This document shows, piece after piece, positions 15,939 to 22,578 of a stretch of 22,578 nt of DNA. A model generated the notes under the pieces. It ran no database searches. It saw nothing but the letters and a program-made list of their open reading frames with translations, and was not told the DNA's origin. The translations under genes and the position numbers were made by a program. Origin of the DNA: Nitrososphaerota archaeon (GTDB taxonomy: Archaea > Thermoproteota > Nitrososphaeria > Nitrososphaerales > Nitrosopumilaceae); assembly GCA_022564385.1 (NCBI GenBank), contig JADFLN010000014.1, positions 1 to 22,578 of the forward strand, given 5' to 3'. The first letter of the stretch is position 1, and each line of letters opens with the position of its first letter.

Positions 15939-16778
15939 ATGCAGATCGGTTGTCATGTATCAATTGCAGGATCAATTGACAAAGCAGTTGATAATGCTGT
16001 TAAAAGAGAATGCTCTGCTTTTCAGATATTTACAAGAAATCCAAGAGGTTGGTCCGCAAAAGAACTCACCAAAGATGATATTTCTAATTTTAAATCAAAA
16101 CTGAAACAAAGTAAAATTGATAGATTTGCAACCTGTGCTCATATGCCATATTTGCCAAATCTTGCCAGTCCAAAAGAAGATGGGTTTGAAAAATCTGTGA
16201 AAACTTTGGTTAATGAAATTGAAAGATGTGCACAGTTAGGAATTCCATACCTTGTAACACATCTTGGTAGTCATTTGGGAACAGGTGATGAAGCAGGAAT
16301 TAAGAAATTAGTTAAAGGCTTGAGAATAGCAGGACAGACAAAAAACGACGTAATGATTCTGTTAGAAAATACTGCAGGTCAGAAAAATTCTGTTGGTTCT
16401 AATTTTAAACAGTTAGCAGAAATCTTTAATCAATTAAAACCTACAAAGAAATTTGGTGTTTGTTTTGATACTTGTCATGCGTTTGTTGCAGGATATGATT
16501 TAAGAACTAAAGAGAAAGTAAAGGAGACTTTTGAGGAATTTGATAAATATGTTGGAATAGATAATTTGAAAATTCTTCATCTTAATGATGCCAGAGGAGA
16601 TATTGGTTGTAATCTTGATCGACACTATCATCTAGGATTGGGAGGAATAGGAGAGAAGGGTATTGCTGCTGTTGTAAAGTTTGCAAACAGGAGAAAAATT
16701 CCCATAATTTTAGAGACCCCAATTGATGATGACAGAGATGACTTTGAGAACATTAGAAAGGCAAAGGAGTTTGCGTAG
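15939..16778 (+). CDS. nfo: Endonuclease IV (AP endonuclease)
   Basis: A 279-residue metal-dependent AP endonuclease of base-excision repair, cutting 5' of abasic sites. It opens with the family start IGCHVSIAGSIDKAVDNA and has the metal ligands in order: His in CAHMPYL, His in VTHLGSHLG, Glu in LLENTAGQ, Asp and His in CFDTCHAF, His in LHLNDA, Asp and His in NLDRHYHLGLGGIG, and Glu in ILETP. Length is normal and all ligand motifs are present. The ATG at 15939 is favoured; the ATG at 15929 is out of frame. glyS follows after 31 bases. Confidence 0.97.
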   Translation: MQIGCHVSIAGSIDKAVDNAVKRECSAFQIFTRNPRGWSAKELTKDDISNFKSKLKQSKIDRFATCAHMPYLPNLASPKEDGFEKSVKTLVNEIERCAQLGIPYLVTHLGSHLGTGDEAGIKKLVKGLRIAGQTKNDVMILLENTAGQKNSVGSNFKQLAEIFNQLKPTKKFGVCFDTCHAFVAGYDLRTKEKVKETFEEFDKYVGIDNLKILHLNDARGDIGCNLDRHYHLGLGGIGEKGIAAVVKFANRRKIPIILETPIDDDRDDFENIRKAKEFA

Positions 16779-16779
16779 A

Positions 16780-16787
16780 AATTTATT
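16780..16787 (+). promoter_or_regulatory. TATA-like box for glyS
   Basis: AATTTATT centred about 26 bases before the glyS ATG, in the short gap after nfo. glyS may therefore have its own leaderless promoter. Confidence 0.35.
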
Positions 16788-16809
16788 CAATGGCTGAGGA
16801 AATCTAATA

Positions 16810-18267
16810 ATGGACTATGAAGCAGTTATGAAATTGGCACTTGAGCGTGGATTTTACTTTCCTAGCTGTGAGGTTTATGCAGATGCACAAGCTGGATTCT
16901 GGGAGTATGGGCCATCTGGAGTTAGTTTGAAGAATAAATTTCTTGAATTATGGAGAAGGGAGCTTGTCAGAAGAGATGGGATGATTGAGATTGACGGCTC
17001 TCAAATAATGTCTAAATCAGTTTTTGAGGCATCAGGTCATTTGAGTAACTTTGCTGATCCAATAATAAAATGTACAAAATGTAATTCAACATTTAGAGCA
17101 GATAAAATAATTGTAGATGCTGTACAAATTGAGATTCCTGAAAGTGCAGATTTGGATGAATTTGATAATGCTATTTCACAAAATAACATAAAGTGTCCGA
17201 AATGCAAAGGAGACTTTGAAAAGACAAAGAAATTCAATATGATGTTCAGAGTTGGTATTGGACCCGAAGGAGAAGAGGCATACCTAAGACCTGAGACATG
17301 TCAATCAATCTTTGTTGATTTTCCCAGACTCTTTAAGACCATGCGAGGAAAACTTCCTTTAGGAATAGCTCAGGTTGGTAAGAGTTTTAGAAATGAGATT
17401 TCACCAAGACAGAGTCTTCTTAGATTACGTGAATTTTACCAAGCAGAGATTGAGATATTCTGTAATCCATCAAAACTAGACGAGGTTGAAAAGTTTGCAG
17501 AGATTCAAGATACCATAATTAGAGTACAGACAGATTCTGAACCAGTTGCTATGACTTGTAAAGAAGCAATAGAATCGGGAGTTGTTCCAAATAAATTAGT
17601 GGCATATTATTTAGGAATCTTGACTGAATTTTACGAAAAGACTGGAATTGATATTTCAAAAAGTAGATTCAGAAAGTTGGGAGACAAGGAAAAAGCATTC
17701 TATGCAGAAGTTGCATTTGACTTTGAAGTAGAAACTACAATTGGATGGCTTGAGCTTGTAGCATGTAACTACAGATCAGACTATGATTTATCCGCTCATG
17801 CAAAGAAGAGTAAAGAAAAATTTGAAGTAATGGATAATGACGAGAAGGTTCTACCACATGTCTTTGAGATCTCAATGGGAATTGATAGGAGTCTGTATAC
17901 AATTTTGGAGCATTCATTGAAAAATGACAAAGAGCATGAAAGGATAGTTTTATCATTAAAACCATATTTGTCACCAATTCATGTAGGAATTCTTTCACTA
18001 GTCAAAAAAGATGGATTGAAAGAGAAAACAGATGAGATCTATCTAAACATTAAAAGAAAGTTTGATGCATTTTTGGATCATTCAGGCGCAATAGGCAGGA
18101 GATATCGTAGACTTGATGAGGTTGGTGCGCCATTTGCAATTACAGTTGATCACCAAACTTTGGAAGATAATACTGTAACAATTAGAAAAAGAGACTCTAT
18201 GGAGCAAACTAGAATAAGCATATCTGAAATAGATTCAATTCTTTCTGAATCTATTGCATTTCCTTAA
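16810..18267 (+). CDS. glyS: Glycyl-tRNA synthetase, archaeal/eukaryotic type
   Basis: A 485-residue class II synthetase that charges tRNA-Gly. Near the N-terminus is ALERGFYFPSCEVYADAQAG, then the GFWEYGPSG block of alpha-2 GlyRS. A zinc-ribbon insert has CTKC and CPKC. Motif 2 is in FRNEISPRQSLLRLREF with YQAEIEIF, motif 3 in HVFEISMGIDRSLY, and the anticodon-binding domain starts around LSPIHVGIL and includes GRRYRRLDEVGAPFAITVD. It is shorter than many archaeal GlyRS (about 550-600) but no motif is missing. A cognate tRNA-Gly(CCC) is in the same window, though not next to it. Confidence 0.96.
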   Translation: MDYEAVMKLALERGFYFPSCEVYADAQAGFWEYGPSGVSLKNKFLELWRRELVRRDGMIEIDGSQIMSKSVFEASGHLSNFADPIIKCTKCNSTFRADKIIVDAVQIEIPESADLDEFDNAISQNNIKCPKCKGDFEKTKKFNMMFRVGIGPEGEEAYLRPETCQSIFVDFPRLFKTMRGKLPLGIAQVGKSFRNEISPRQSLLRLREFYQAEIEIFCNPSKLDEVEKFAEIQDTIIRVQTDSEPVAMTCKEAIESGVVPNKLVAYYLGILTEFYEKTGIDISKSRFRKLGDKEKAFYAEVAFDFEVETTIGWLELVACNYRSDYDLSAHAKKSKEKFEVMDNDEKVLPHVFEISMGIDRSLYTILEHSLKNDKEHERIVLSLKPYLSPIHVGILSLVKKDGLKEKTDEIYLNIKRKFDAFLDHSGAIGRRYRRLDEVGAPFAITVDHQTLEDNTVTIRKRDSMEQTRISISEIDSILSESIAFP

Positions 18268-18409
18268 GACTAGTCTGTTACAAACATCTAGATACAAATT
18301 ACTAATTGTGCCAACTAAACAAATTTCTGATCAAAATGAAAACATCTACAATCGTACTCAAAGAATTATAGGATATATTGAAAAACAAAGAAAGTATTTT
18401 GGACAGTAA

Positions 18410-18685
18410 AGAGAGACAAGAACATTACACATCAGACATATTCACTTACAAGGTAATATGAACAACAAGATGGAGAGACTCAATGGTGAAATCATAGATA
18501 GAGAGAAAGTAATGAGAGGAATAAAGAAAAAAGATTCAGTTACACTAACTGGTTATCAATTATTTCATAATTACATCAGGCCACACATAGTACTAGACGG
18601 AATGACACCTAGTGAGAAATGTGGAATTGAAATCAAAGGAGATAACAAATGGATTACATTAATTCAGAATGCCAGTAAGAAATAA
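18410..18685 (+). pseudogene. Remnant of a DDE-type transposase (C-terminal part)
   Basis: A frame with no clear start keeps only the end of a DDE (integrase-core/IS240-like) transposase. Translation runs from after a TAA at 18407-18409 through TLHIRHIHLQGNMNNKMERL, where NNKME carries the likely catalytic Glu, then REKVMRG, and HNYIRPHIVLDGMTPSE. The two catalytic Asp residues and the whole N-terminal part are absent. An ATG at 18458 could start a 75-residue fragment, but the homology-like residues begin before it, so this is a remnant and not a gene. No terminal inverted repeats or target duplication were found around it. The family assignment is by memory of this motif set; the exact IS family is uncertain. 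Confidence 0.75.
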
Positions 18686-18694
18686 AGAAACGGA

Positions 18695-19036
18695 TTAAAT
18701 TACTTCAATTGGGCTAGTTGTCATGTAGATTTCTTTTTGTCTAAAACGTACTTTTAGAATTTCCTTATATTCATTCAAAAATTGTTTATTCGTCTCCGTA
18801 TCATCATAATCACAGTATATTGTGGTAGTTTCACCAAGGTATTTTTTTCCACCATCATTATTATCGATCCATCCCCCTTTCATGACCGTTGGGTCATGAG
18901 TCCAACCGCCAAACTGTTTCAGTAATTCTTCGTATGTTGTTACGTATTCATCACCATCAATTTTTTCACGTATACCATTTTCGTCAGCATTAGAATGAGT
19001 TGGAATTAAAATTGCTACACGTTTTTTAAGAATCAC
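18695..19036 (-). CDS. Hypothetical protein, second gene of a two-gene cassette
   Basis: I do not recognise this 113-residue protein with confidence. It begins with a short hydrophobic strand (RVAILIPTHSN), contains two GGW motifs (FGGWTHDP and MKGGWIDN), then an acidic strand ETTTIYCDYDDTE and ends with IYMTTSPIEVI. It has no signal peptide or membrane helix, so a small cytoplasmic alpha/beta protein is likely. The pattern recalls a group of short proteins on bacterial mobile DNA with a GGxT...G motif, but this is only an impression. GTG start at 19036, three bases after the stop of the preceding gene, so both are in one transcript. A transposase remnant lies ten bases from its stop. Confidence 0.6.
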   Translation of the reverse strand: MILKKRVAILIPTHSNADENGIREKIDGDEYVTTYEELLKQFGGWTHDPTVMKGGWIDNNDGGKKYLGETTTIYCDYDDTETNKQFLNEYKEILKVRFRQKEIYMTTSPIEVI

Positions 19037-19039
19037 AGA

Positions 19040-19243
19040 TCAGTAAGATATTTGGTATTGTATATTCCTACTATCAAGTCCAACACAATCACTTTCTTTC
19101 AATTTAATGGTGTTCTTATCCACACCAGTAAAAGCTATTCTGGAATGTATTAGATGATTGAATGCTTTCACCTGTTCATTTCTATCTGGAAAATGAATTA
19201 TACAGTTCTCAAGATCAGAACGGGTTATCTGGGAAGTATTCAT
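19040..19243 (-). CDS. Hypothetical protein, first gene of a two-gene cassette
   Basis: A 67-residue protein of unknown function. I chose the ATG at 19243 (MNTSQITRSDLENCI) over an earlier ATG at 19285, because the TATA-like box at 19263-19270 lies about 24 bases before it and would sit inside the longer version, whose extra 14 residues (MGTSLFIINILNIF) are low in complexity. The sequence is polar with one possible helix (EQVKAFNHLIHSR), two cysteines and no membrane segment. The gene is followed after three bases by the 113-residue gene. The small-then-larger order is that of many toxin-antitoxin pairs, but no toxin fold is visible, so that is speculation. Confidence 0.55.
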   Translation of the reverse strand: MNTSQITRSDLENCIIHFPDRNEQVKAFNHLIHSRIAFTGVDKNTIKLKESDCVGLDSRNIQYQISY

Positions 19244-19262
19244 GAATATATTTAGTATATTT

Positions 19263-19270
19263 ATTATAAA
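19263..19270 (-). promoter_or_regulatory. TATA-like box for the two-gene cassette
   Basis: TTTATAAT on the minus strand, about 24 bases before the ATG at 19243. The 20 bases between are AT-rich with no other start, supporting a leaderless transcript. Confidence 0.45.
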
Positions 19271-19399
19271 AAGACTTGTACCCAATGGACATCACACGTA
19301 CTCGAGTGGTTGACATAGTGCGGTACTCAAATATCCACCAACCGACTTTTTACGTCTAAAATATCAACTGTAGGCTTGACAGAACCCTTGAGAGATATT

Positions 19400-22300
19400 C
19401 TAGTCTGAATAAACAGTAATTGTTTCAGAATGTATCTTGTGTTTTACTTTAACAGTCAAGTCCTTTGCTGCTTGAGCTAGTGGAATGAATCCTTCTTCAG
19501 CCTCTAATGTAACTATCCAATCACCTACAATTGGATCAATTGATGTGATGGAGAATCTTTCAAGTACACTATCAGAACCGCTGTACTTTATTCTTAATGT
19601 TTGTCCTTCATATTGCACACTTGATAATCCACCTCTATTTGATTTTGTACTATCTTGTACTGAACATTCATCTGATGAACCAATGATGCATTGACCATTA
19701 GGTGCAGTTACTTGGAATTTGAATTCACCAGTTTGTGCATTTGAAGCATAAAGTAGTACTGGTTCAGACAAGACATTTCCATCTTTTTCTATTATTTCCA
19801 GAGTTTTCATATCATATGCAGAGATTGATAGTGTTCGTGGATGACTATACATTACTGCTGAACTAGTTATCTCCGAACTACCATACAAGTCTACCTTGCC
19901 TTGAAGTTCATATGAAGATAATTCTCCAGAACTAGGTACATCCCAATCAAATGATACTTTGGTTTGACCAGTCTCCAAGAATGCTGCTCTCTCAGATACG
20001 ACTATTCCATCTACTATTAGTGATACAATGCCGTATGCTGGGGATTGATCATTGTTGATATACAAACTAGGTCTAACGATAGAACCGCTCCGCTTTACTG
20101 ATGGTACATCTAGTTCTAGTGATACATCAGGTTCTAGGATTGGTTTTACTCCCATGGTATAATGAATAGACTCTACTTCGTTTAGTTCCTCATCAATTAC
20201 ATATATCCAATATGCTATTGCTGGATCTTGCATAAGGAATGAAGGAATAGTTGCAGATACAAGACTAGTGTTAAAGAAGATCATTGGTTCTACATTCATC
20301 TTCATTGCAATGTATTCGTCATCTGGTTGTCCAAGTGTGATTGTTCTTAGCTCAACTCTCTTTAGTGGAGTCTCACTATCAATGATTGCAGTAATTGTGA
20401 GGTCTTGCTCAGATACGTAAAGTGACTTTGAAGCAGAATCTGCCCTTGTTACTGTGTCGTTTTCAATTTGGAACTTTGTATCAAATATTCTAGGTACATT
20501 AAAGAGGAATTCATCTAATTCATCTTCTGGAACATCAGCTATTGTGATAGTTCCTTCACATGAATCAAGATTCACTGCAGCATTAACCGTGTTTTGTGTA
20601 GTGCCTTTCTCTTCAGTTACAATAATCATTAAGAATGTCTCATCTGAAGAAATTGGGATTTCGTAGAGATATTTGTCAACTCTGGTAATCTTGTTGAGTT
20701 CTTCATATGGTTGTTCATCAGATAGTATGGCTACAACAGAGCCTAGTTTTGTAGTATGAACTGTAACAGATGGTGGAGTGTCAGCATCACTAGAAATTAG
20801 TATTCTGGCAATGTTTTCGTCACACTTGTCATATGAGACCTCGTTAATTGTTAGTGAAGTTCCAAGAATTCCTGCGAATCCTCCACTTGCACCTGTACCT
20901 ACACCAGTATTACCACGACTACCACTACTATCTCCAGCAGATGCTCTAGCTTTTCCAGATACTGACTTGTTTGAAAAGTGATCTGATTCAAACACTACTA
21001 CACAAAAGTCATCATTAGATGGAACATTTGATAGTACAGTATCAATTCCAGTTATCCATTGTCCATCTTCAAAAGTACGTATCGTTACATCGATACAACC
21101 GTTAGATAAAATTACAACATCACTAGAAGTTGTTTTTGGAATCTTTACTGTTACTTTTGGTTTGGCATCAAAGTTTGCTTCATCTCCCCAATTGAATCCA
21201 AGCTCTTTTTCTTCAAATTGATACTTTATATCGAGGAACAATAATGGTTCATCATTAATTCCACCAATTAAGAGTGTAGGCGTGTTAATAGGATCATCAT
21301 CAATTTCAATAACTATCCAGTCATTTTCTGGTGCTCCAACAGATGAAGCAGTTGATTTTGATGGCAATTCTAGTTTTAGCAGACCACCAAAGTCAGGTAT
21401 TAATTCTTCTTCAACAGGTAGAATTATTGTTTGTCCTGGAATAATTCTTTCAAGTGGAGGAGTTGATACAACTTGGTGAGTAGTAGTTTCTTTTGTTACA
21501 ATTGTTGGAATTATTGCAGTAAAGTCAATTTCCTTAGACATAGGGAATTTCTTAAGATTCAACAAGTCTATGAAAGTAGAGCCATCAATATCAAGGATAG
21601 TTTTAGTAGTTACTTGAATTGATACTTGATTTTCTGTAGCAGTAATAATTCCACTTGGATTATTTTTACCAGAAAACAGAATTTCTGGCAAGTCGTCTGG
21701 ATCTTCTATATCGGTTTTTGTATCTTTATCTACAATAGTTGCATTGAATTTCTTTAGGTTAATTATTTCACCTGGAGATAACTCTGGAGATTCAGTTCCA
21801 GTTGTGGGTTCAGATGTGGATATAGTTTCAGTCTCAATTAGTGTAAAGATTACAGTAGGATCTTGGTTTAGAGTTGATAGTGTTGCAGAGGATTTAGTAA
21901 TTGTAGCAGTGAAAGTATCTGGAACAGTAGTAATTTCAATGTCATATTGTGCAAATGGAATTGGGGTTAGAGTGATGATTCCAGAAGAAGGATTAGTATC
22001 TCCAATTCCATTATCAGTAACTGATAGAGAACCAGTACCAGTTGATGGATCAGGTGTAACGCGATATGTTGCAACCTCGGATACGGAGGAAGTGCTTGTT
22101 ATTTGAATAGATAGTGAGCCTGTTGGAGCTGCACTTGCTACTACACTAACTGGTGTTATTACTACATTTCCAGCGATATTAGATACTGGGTTTGTTAGCT
22201 CAACTGTTGGAGTATTTCCAAGTCCTAATCGTGGAGATATGAAAAGTATAATAATATTTCCTGGATTTACTGGTACTGATACAGAATCAACTGTTCTTGA

Positions 22301-22578
22301 TGGATTAGTAATTGTAAAGTCAGATGCTGATACAGTAGTAGGATCAATTGATTCTGAGAAGGTAACTCTGATTTGAGAAGTTGAAATTACTGCTGCTGAA
22401 TCTAGTGTTGGGGGAGTTATGAATTCACCTATAGTTACGCCGTCAAGTATGGTTGGAGCATCAGTGAATGTCATTGTCTTTGACATTGTAGCGCTGTCAA
22501 CCACTGTTGGAGCATCAGTGAATGTCATTGTCTTTGACATTGTAGCGCTGTCAACCACTGTTGGAGAATCAGACTCTA
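19400..22578 (-). CDS. Giant surface protein with tandem repeats (5' partial)
   Basis: The frame is open through the right edge, so this is the C-terminal 1,059 or so codons of a longer protein; the GTG at 22558 is an internal Val codon. Visible order, N to C: 18-residue repeats (DAPTVVDSATMSKTMTFT), an SbsA-like Ig-type domain (SAAVISTSQIRVTFSESID), Ser/Thr-rich beta-rich segments, a region with I/P/V-rich strands, a Gly/Ser-rich linker (about 20860-20945), and a C-terminal module of about 485 residues (SLTINEVSYDKCDENIARIL onward) that resembles parts seen at the ends of many surface proteins of ammonia-oxidising archaea. It has several Cys pairs, many N-x-S/T sites and no C-terminal membrane helix, so anchoring must be by another route. 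Probable role: cell surface adhesin or matrix; the function is inferred. Confidence 0.75.
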   Translation of the reverse strand, partial: ESDSPTVVDSATMSKTMTFTDAPTVVDSATMSKTMTFTDAPTILDGVTIGEFITPPTLDSAAVISTSQIRVTFSESIDPTTVSASDFTITNPSRTVDSVSVPVNPGNIIILFISPRLGLGNTPTVELTNPVSNIAGNVVITPVSVVASAAPTGSLSIQITSTSSVSEVATYRVTPDPSTGTGSLSVTDNGIGDTNPSSGIITLTPIPFAQYDIEITTVPDTFTATITKSSATLSTLNQDPTVIFTLIETETISTSEPTTGTESPELSPGEIINLKKFNATIVDKDTKTDIEDPDDLPEILFSGKNNPSGIITATENQVSIQVTTKTILDIDGSTFIDLLNLKKFPMSKEIDFTAIIPTIVTKETTTHQVVSTPPLERIIPGQTIILPVEEELIPDFGGLLKLELPSKSTASSVGAPENDWIVIEIDDDPINTPTLLIGGINDEPLLFLDIKYQFEEKELGFNWGDEANFDAKPKVTVKIPKTTSSDVVILSNGCIDVTIRTFEDGQWITGIDTVLSNVPSNDDFCVVVFESDHFSNKSVSGKARASAGDSSGSRGNTGVGTGASGGFAGILGTSLTINEVSYDKCDENIARILISSDADTPPSVTVHTTKLGSVVAILSDEQPYEELNKITRVDKYLYEIPISSDETFLMIIVTEEKGTTQNTVNAAVNLDSCEGTITIADVPEDELDEFLFNVPRIFDTKFQIENDTVTRADSASKSLYVSEQDLTITAIIDSETPLKRVELRTITLGQPDDEYIAMKMNVEPMIFFNTSLVSATIPSFLMQDPAIAYWIYVIDEELNEVESIHYTMGVKPILEPDVSLELDVPSVKRSGSIVRPSLYINNDQSPAYGIVSLIVDGIVVSERAAFLETGQTKVSFDWDVPSSGELSSYELQGKVDLYGSSEITSSAVMYSHPRTLSISAYDMKTLEIIEKDGNVLSEPVLLYASNAQTGEFKFQVTAPNGQCIIGSSDECSVQDSTKSNRGGLSSVQYEGQTLRIKYSGSDSVLERFSITSIDPIVGDWIVTLEAEEGFIPLAQAAKDLTVKVKHKIHSETITVYSD
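22453..22578 (-). repeat. 54-bp in-frame tandem repeats in the surface-protein gene
   Basis: Two units of 54 bases, 22453-22506 and 22507-22560, are identical, and a third begins at 22561 but differs by its seventh base. An older, diverged unit (encoding the TILDGVTIGEF segment) precedes them on the C-terminal side. Each unit encodes 18 residues. Exact DNA identity suggests recent duplication or gene conversion; the array continues outside the window. Each unit also holds a 7-bp inverted repeat, AATGTCA/TGACATT, around a 7-base loop. Confidence 0.9.

Noticed and set aside
18308..18409. A 33-codon frame starting with GTG (MPTKQISDQNENIYNRTQ...) just before the transposase remnant, in the same frame
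   Set aside because: No match to the transposase pattern, no promoter, and too short to support alone; it may be chance open frame or decayed sequence.
19306..19315. GTGGTTGACA, also present on the minus strand of the 54-bp repeat
   Set aside because: Only ten bases; no extension beyond chance, so no sign of a shared element.
19296..19345. A tRNA D-arm-like string (CGAGTGGTTGACATAGTGCGG) with a palindrome ACTCGAGT at 19300-19307
   Set aside because: No T arm, no matching acceptor stem and no good anticodon stem follow; not a tRNA or clear attachment site.
21744..22106. A 120-codon plus-strand frame inside the surface-protein gene
   Set aside because: Antisense to repetitive Ser/Thr-rich codons, which easily leave open frames; no start context and no recognisable protein.
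22556..22558. GTG at 22558 as the start of the surface protein
   Set aside because: It is an internal Val within the repeat; the frame continues beyond the right edge with further repeat-like residues.

Overview
The window looks like chromosomal DNA of an AT-rich (roughly one-third GC by eye) marine or soil ammonia-oxidising archaeon of the Nitrososphaerota (Thaumarchaeota), most like Nitrosopumilus or Nitrosarchaeum. The evidence is archaeal-type information processing (aIF2 alpha and gamma, eS6, Nop10, two-subunit primase, archaeal/eukaryotic-type GlyRS), AglB, a UPF0182 membrane protein, cobalamin synthesis genes, and a very large surface protein of the kind found in this group. Genes are tightly packed. 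In many cases a TATA-like box sits 24-28 bases before the start codon, so most first genes appear to be leaderless. TTG is used often as a start.

Layout. (1) 1-3024: corrin-ring and cobalamin block: the end of cbiX, then cbiC, convergent cbiA, and divergent cobO. (2) 3065-4019: aIF2 alpha followed by a tiny Nop10 gene. (3) 4024-8773, minus strand: the oligosaccharyltransferase AglB, a PEBP-family protein, and an operon-like group eS6 - aIF2 gamma - PIN-domain protein. (4) 8819-9269: two small zinc-ribbon proteins tail to tail, the first with a start or frame problem, then tRNA-Gly(CCC). (5) 9270-15853, minus strand: PriL-PriS primase operon, then a UPF0182 giant membrane protein, a class I glutamine amidotransferase, and a C39-like/TPR protein. 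(6) 15939-18267, plus strand: endonuclease IV and glycyl-tRNA synthetase. (7) 18268-22578: an accessory-looking end with a transposase remnant, a two-gene cassette of unknown function, and the C-terminal 1,059 or so codons of a giant repeat-bearing surface protein that runs off the right edge.

Most of the window (1-18267) is core housekeeping. The unexplained material is concentrated at the right end, plus the small zinc-ribbon gene with the broken start near 8848 and the C39-like/TPR protein that lacks some expected catalytic residues. I see no CRISPR array, no rRNA, and no gene-free stretch longer than about 200 bases. Promoter calls rest on TATA-like sequence and spacing only.
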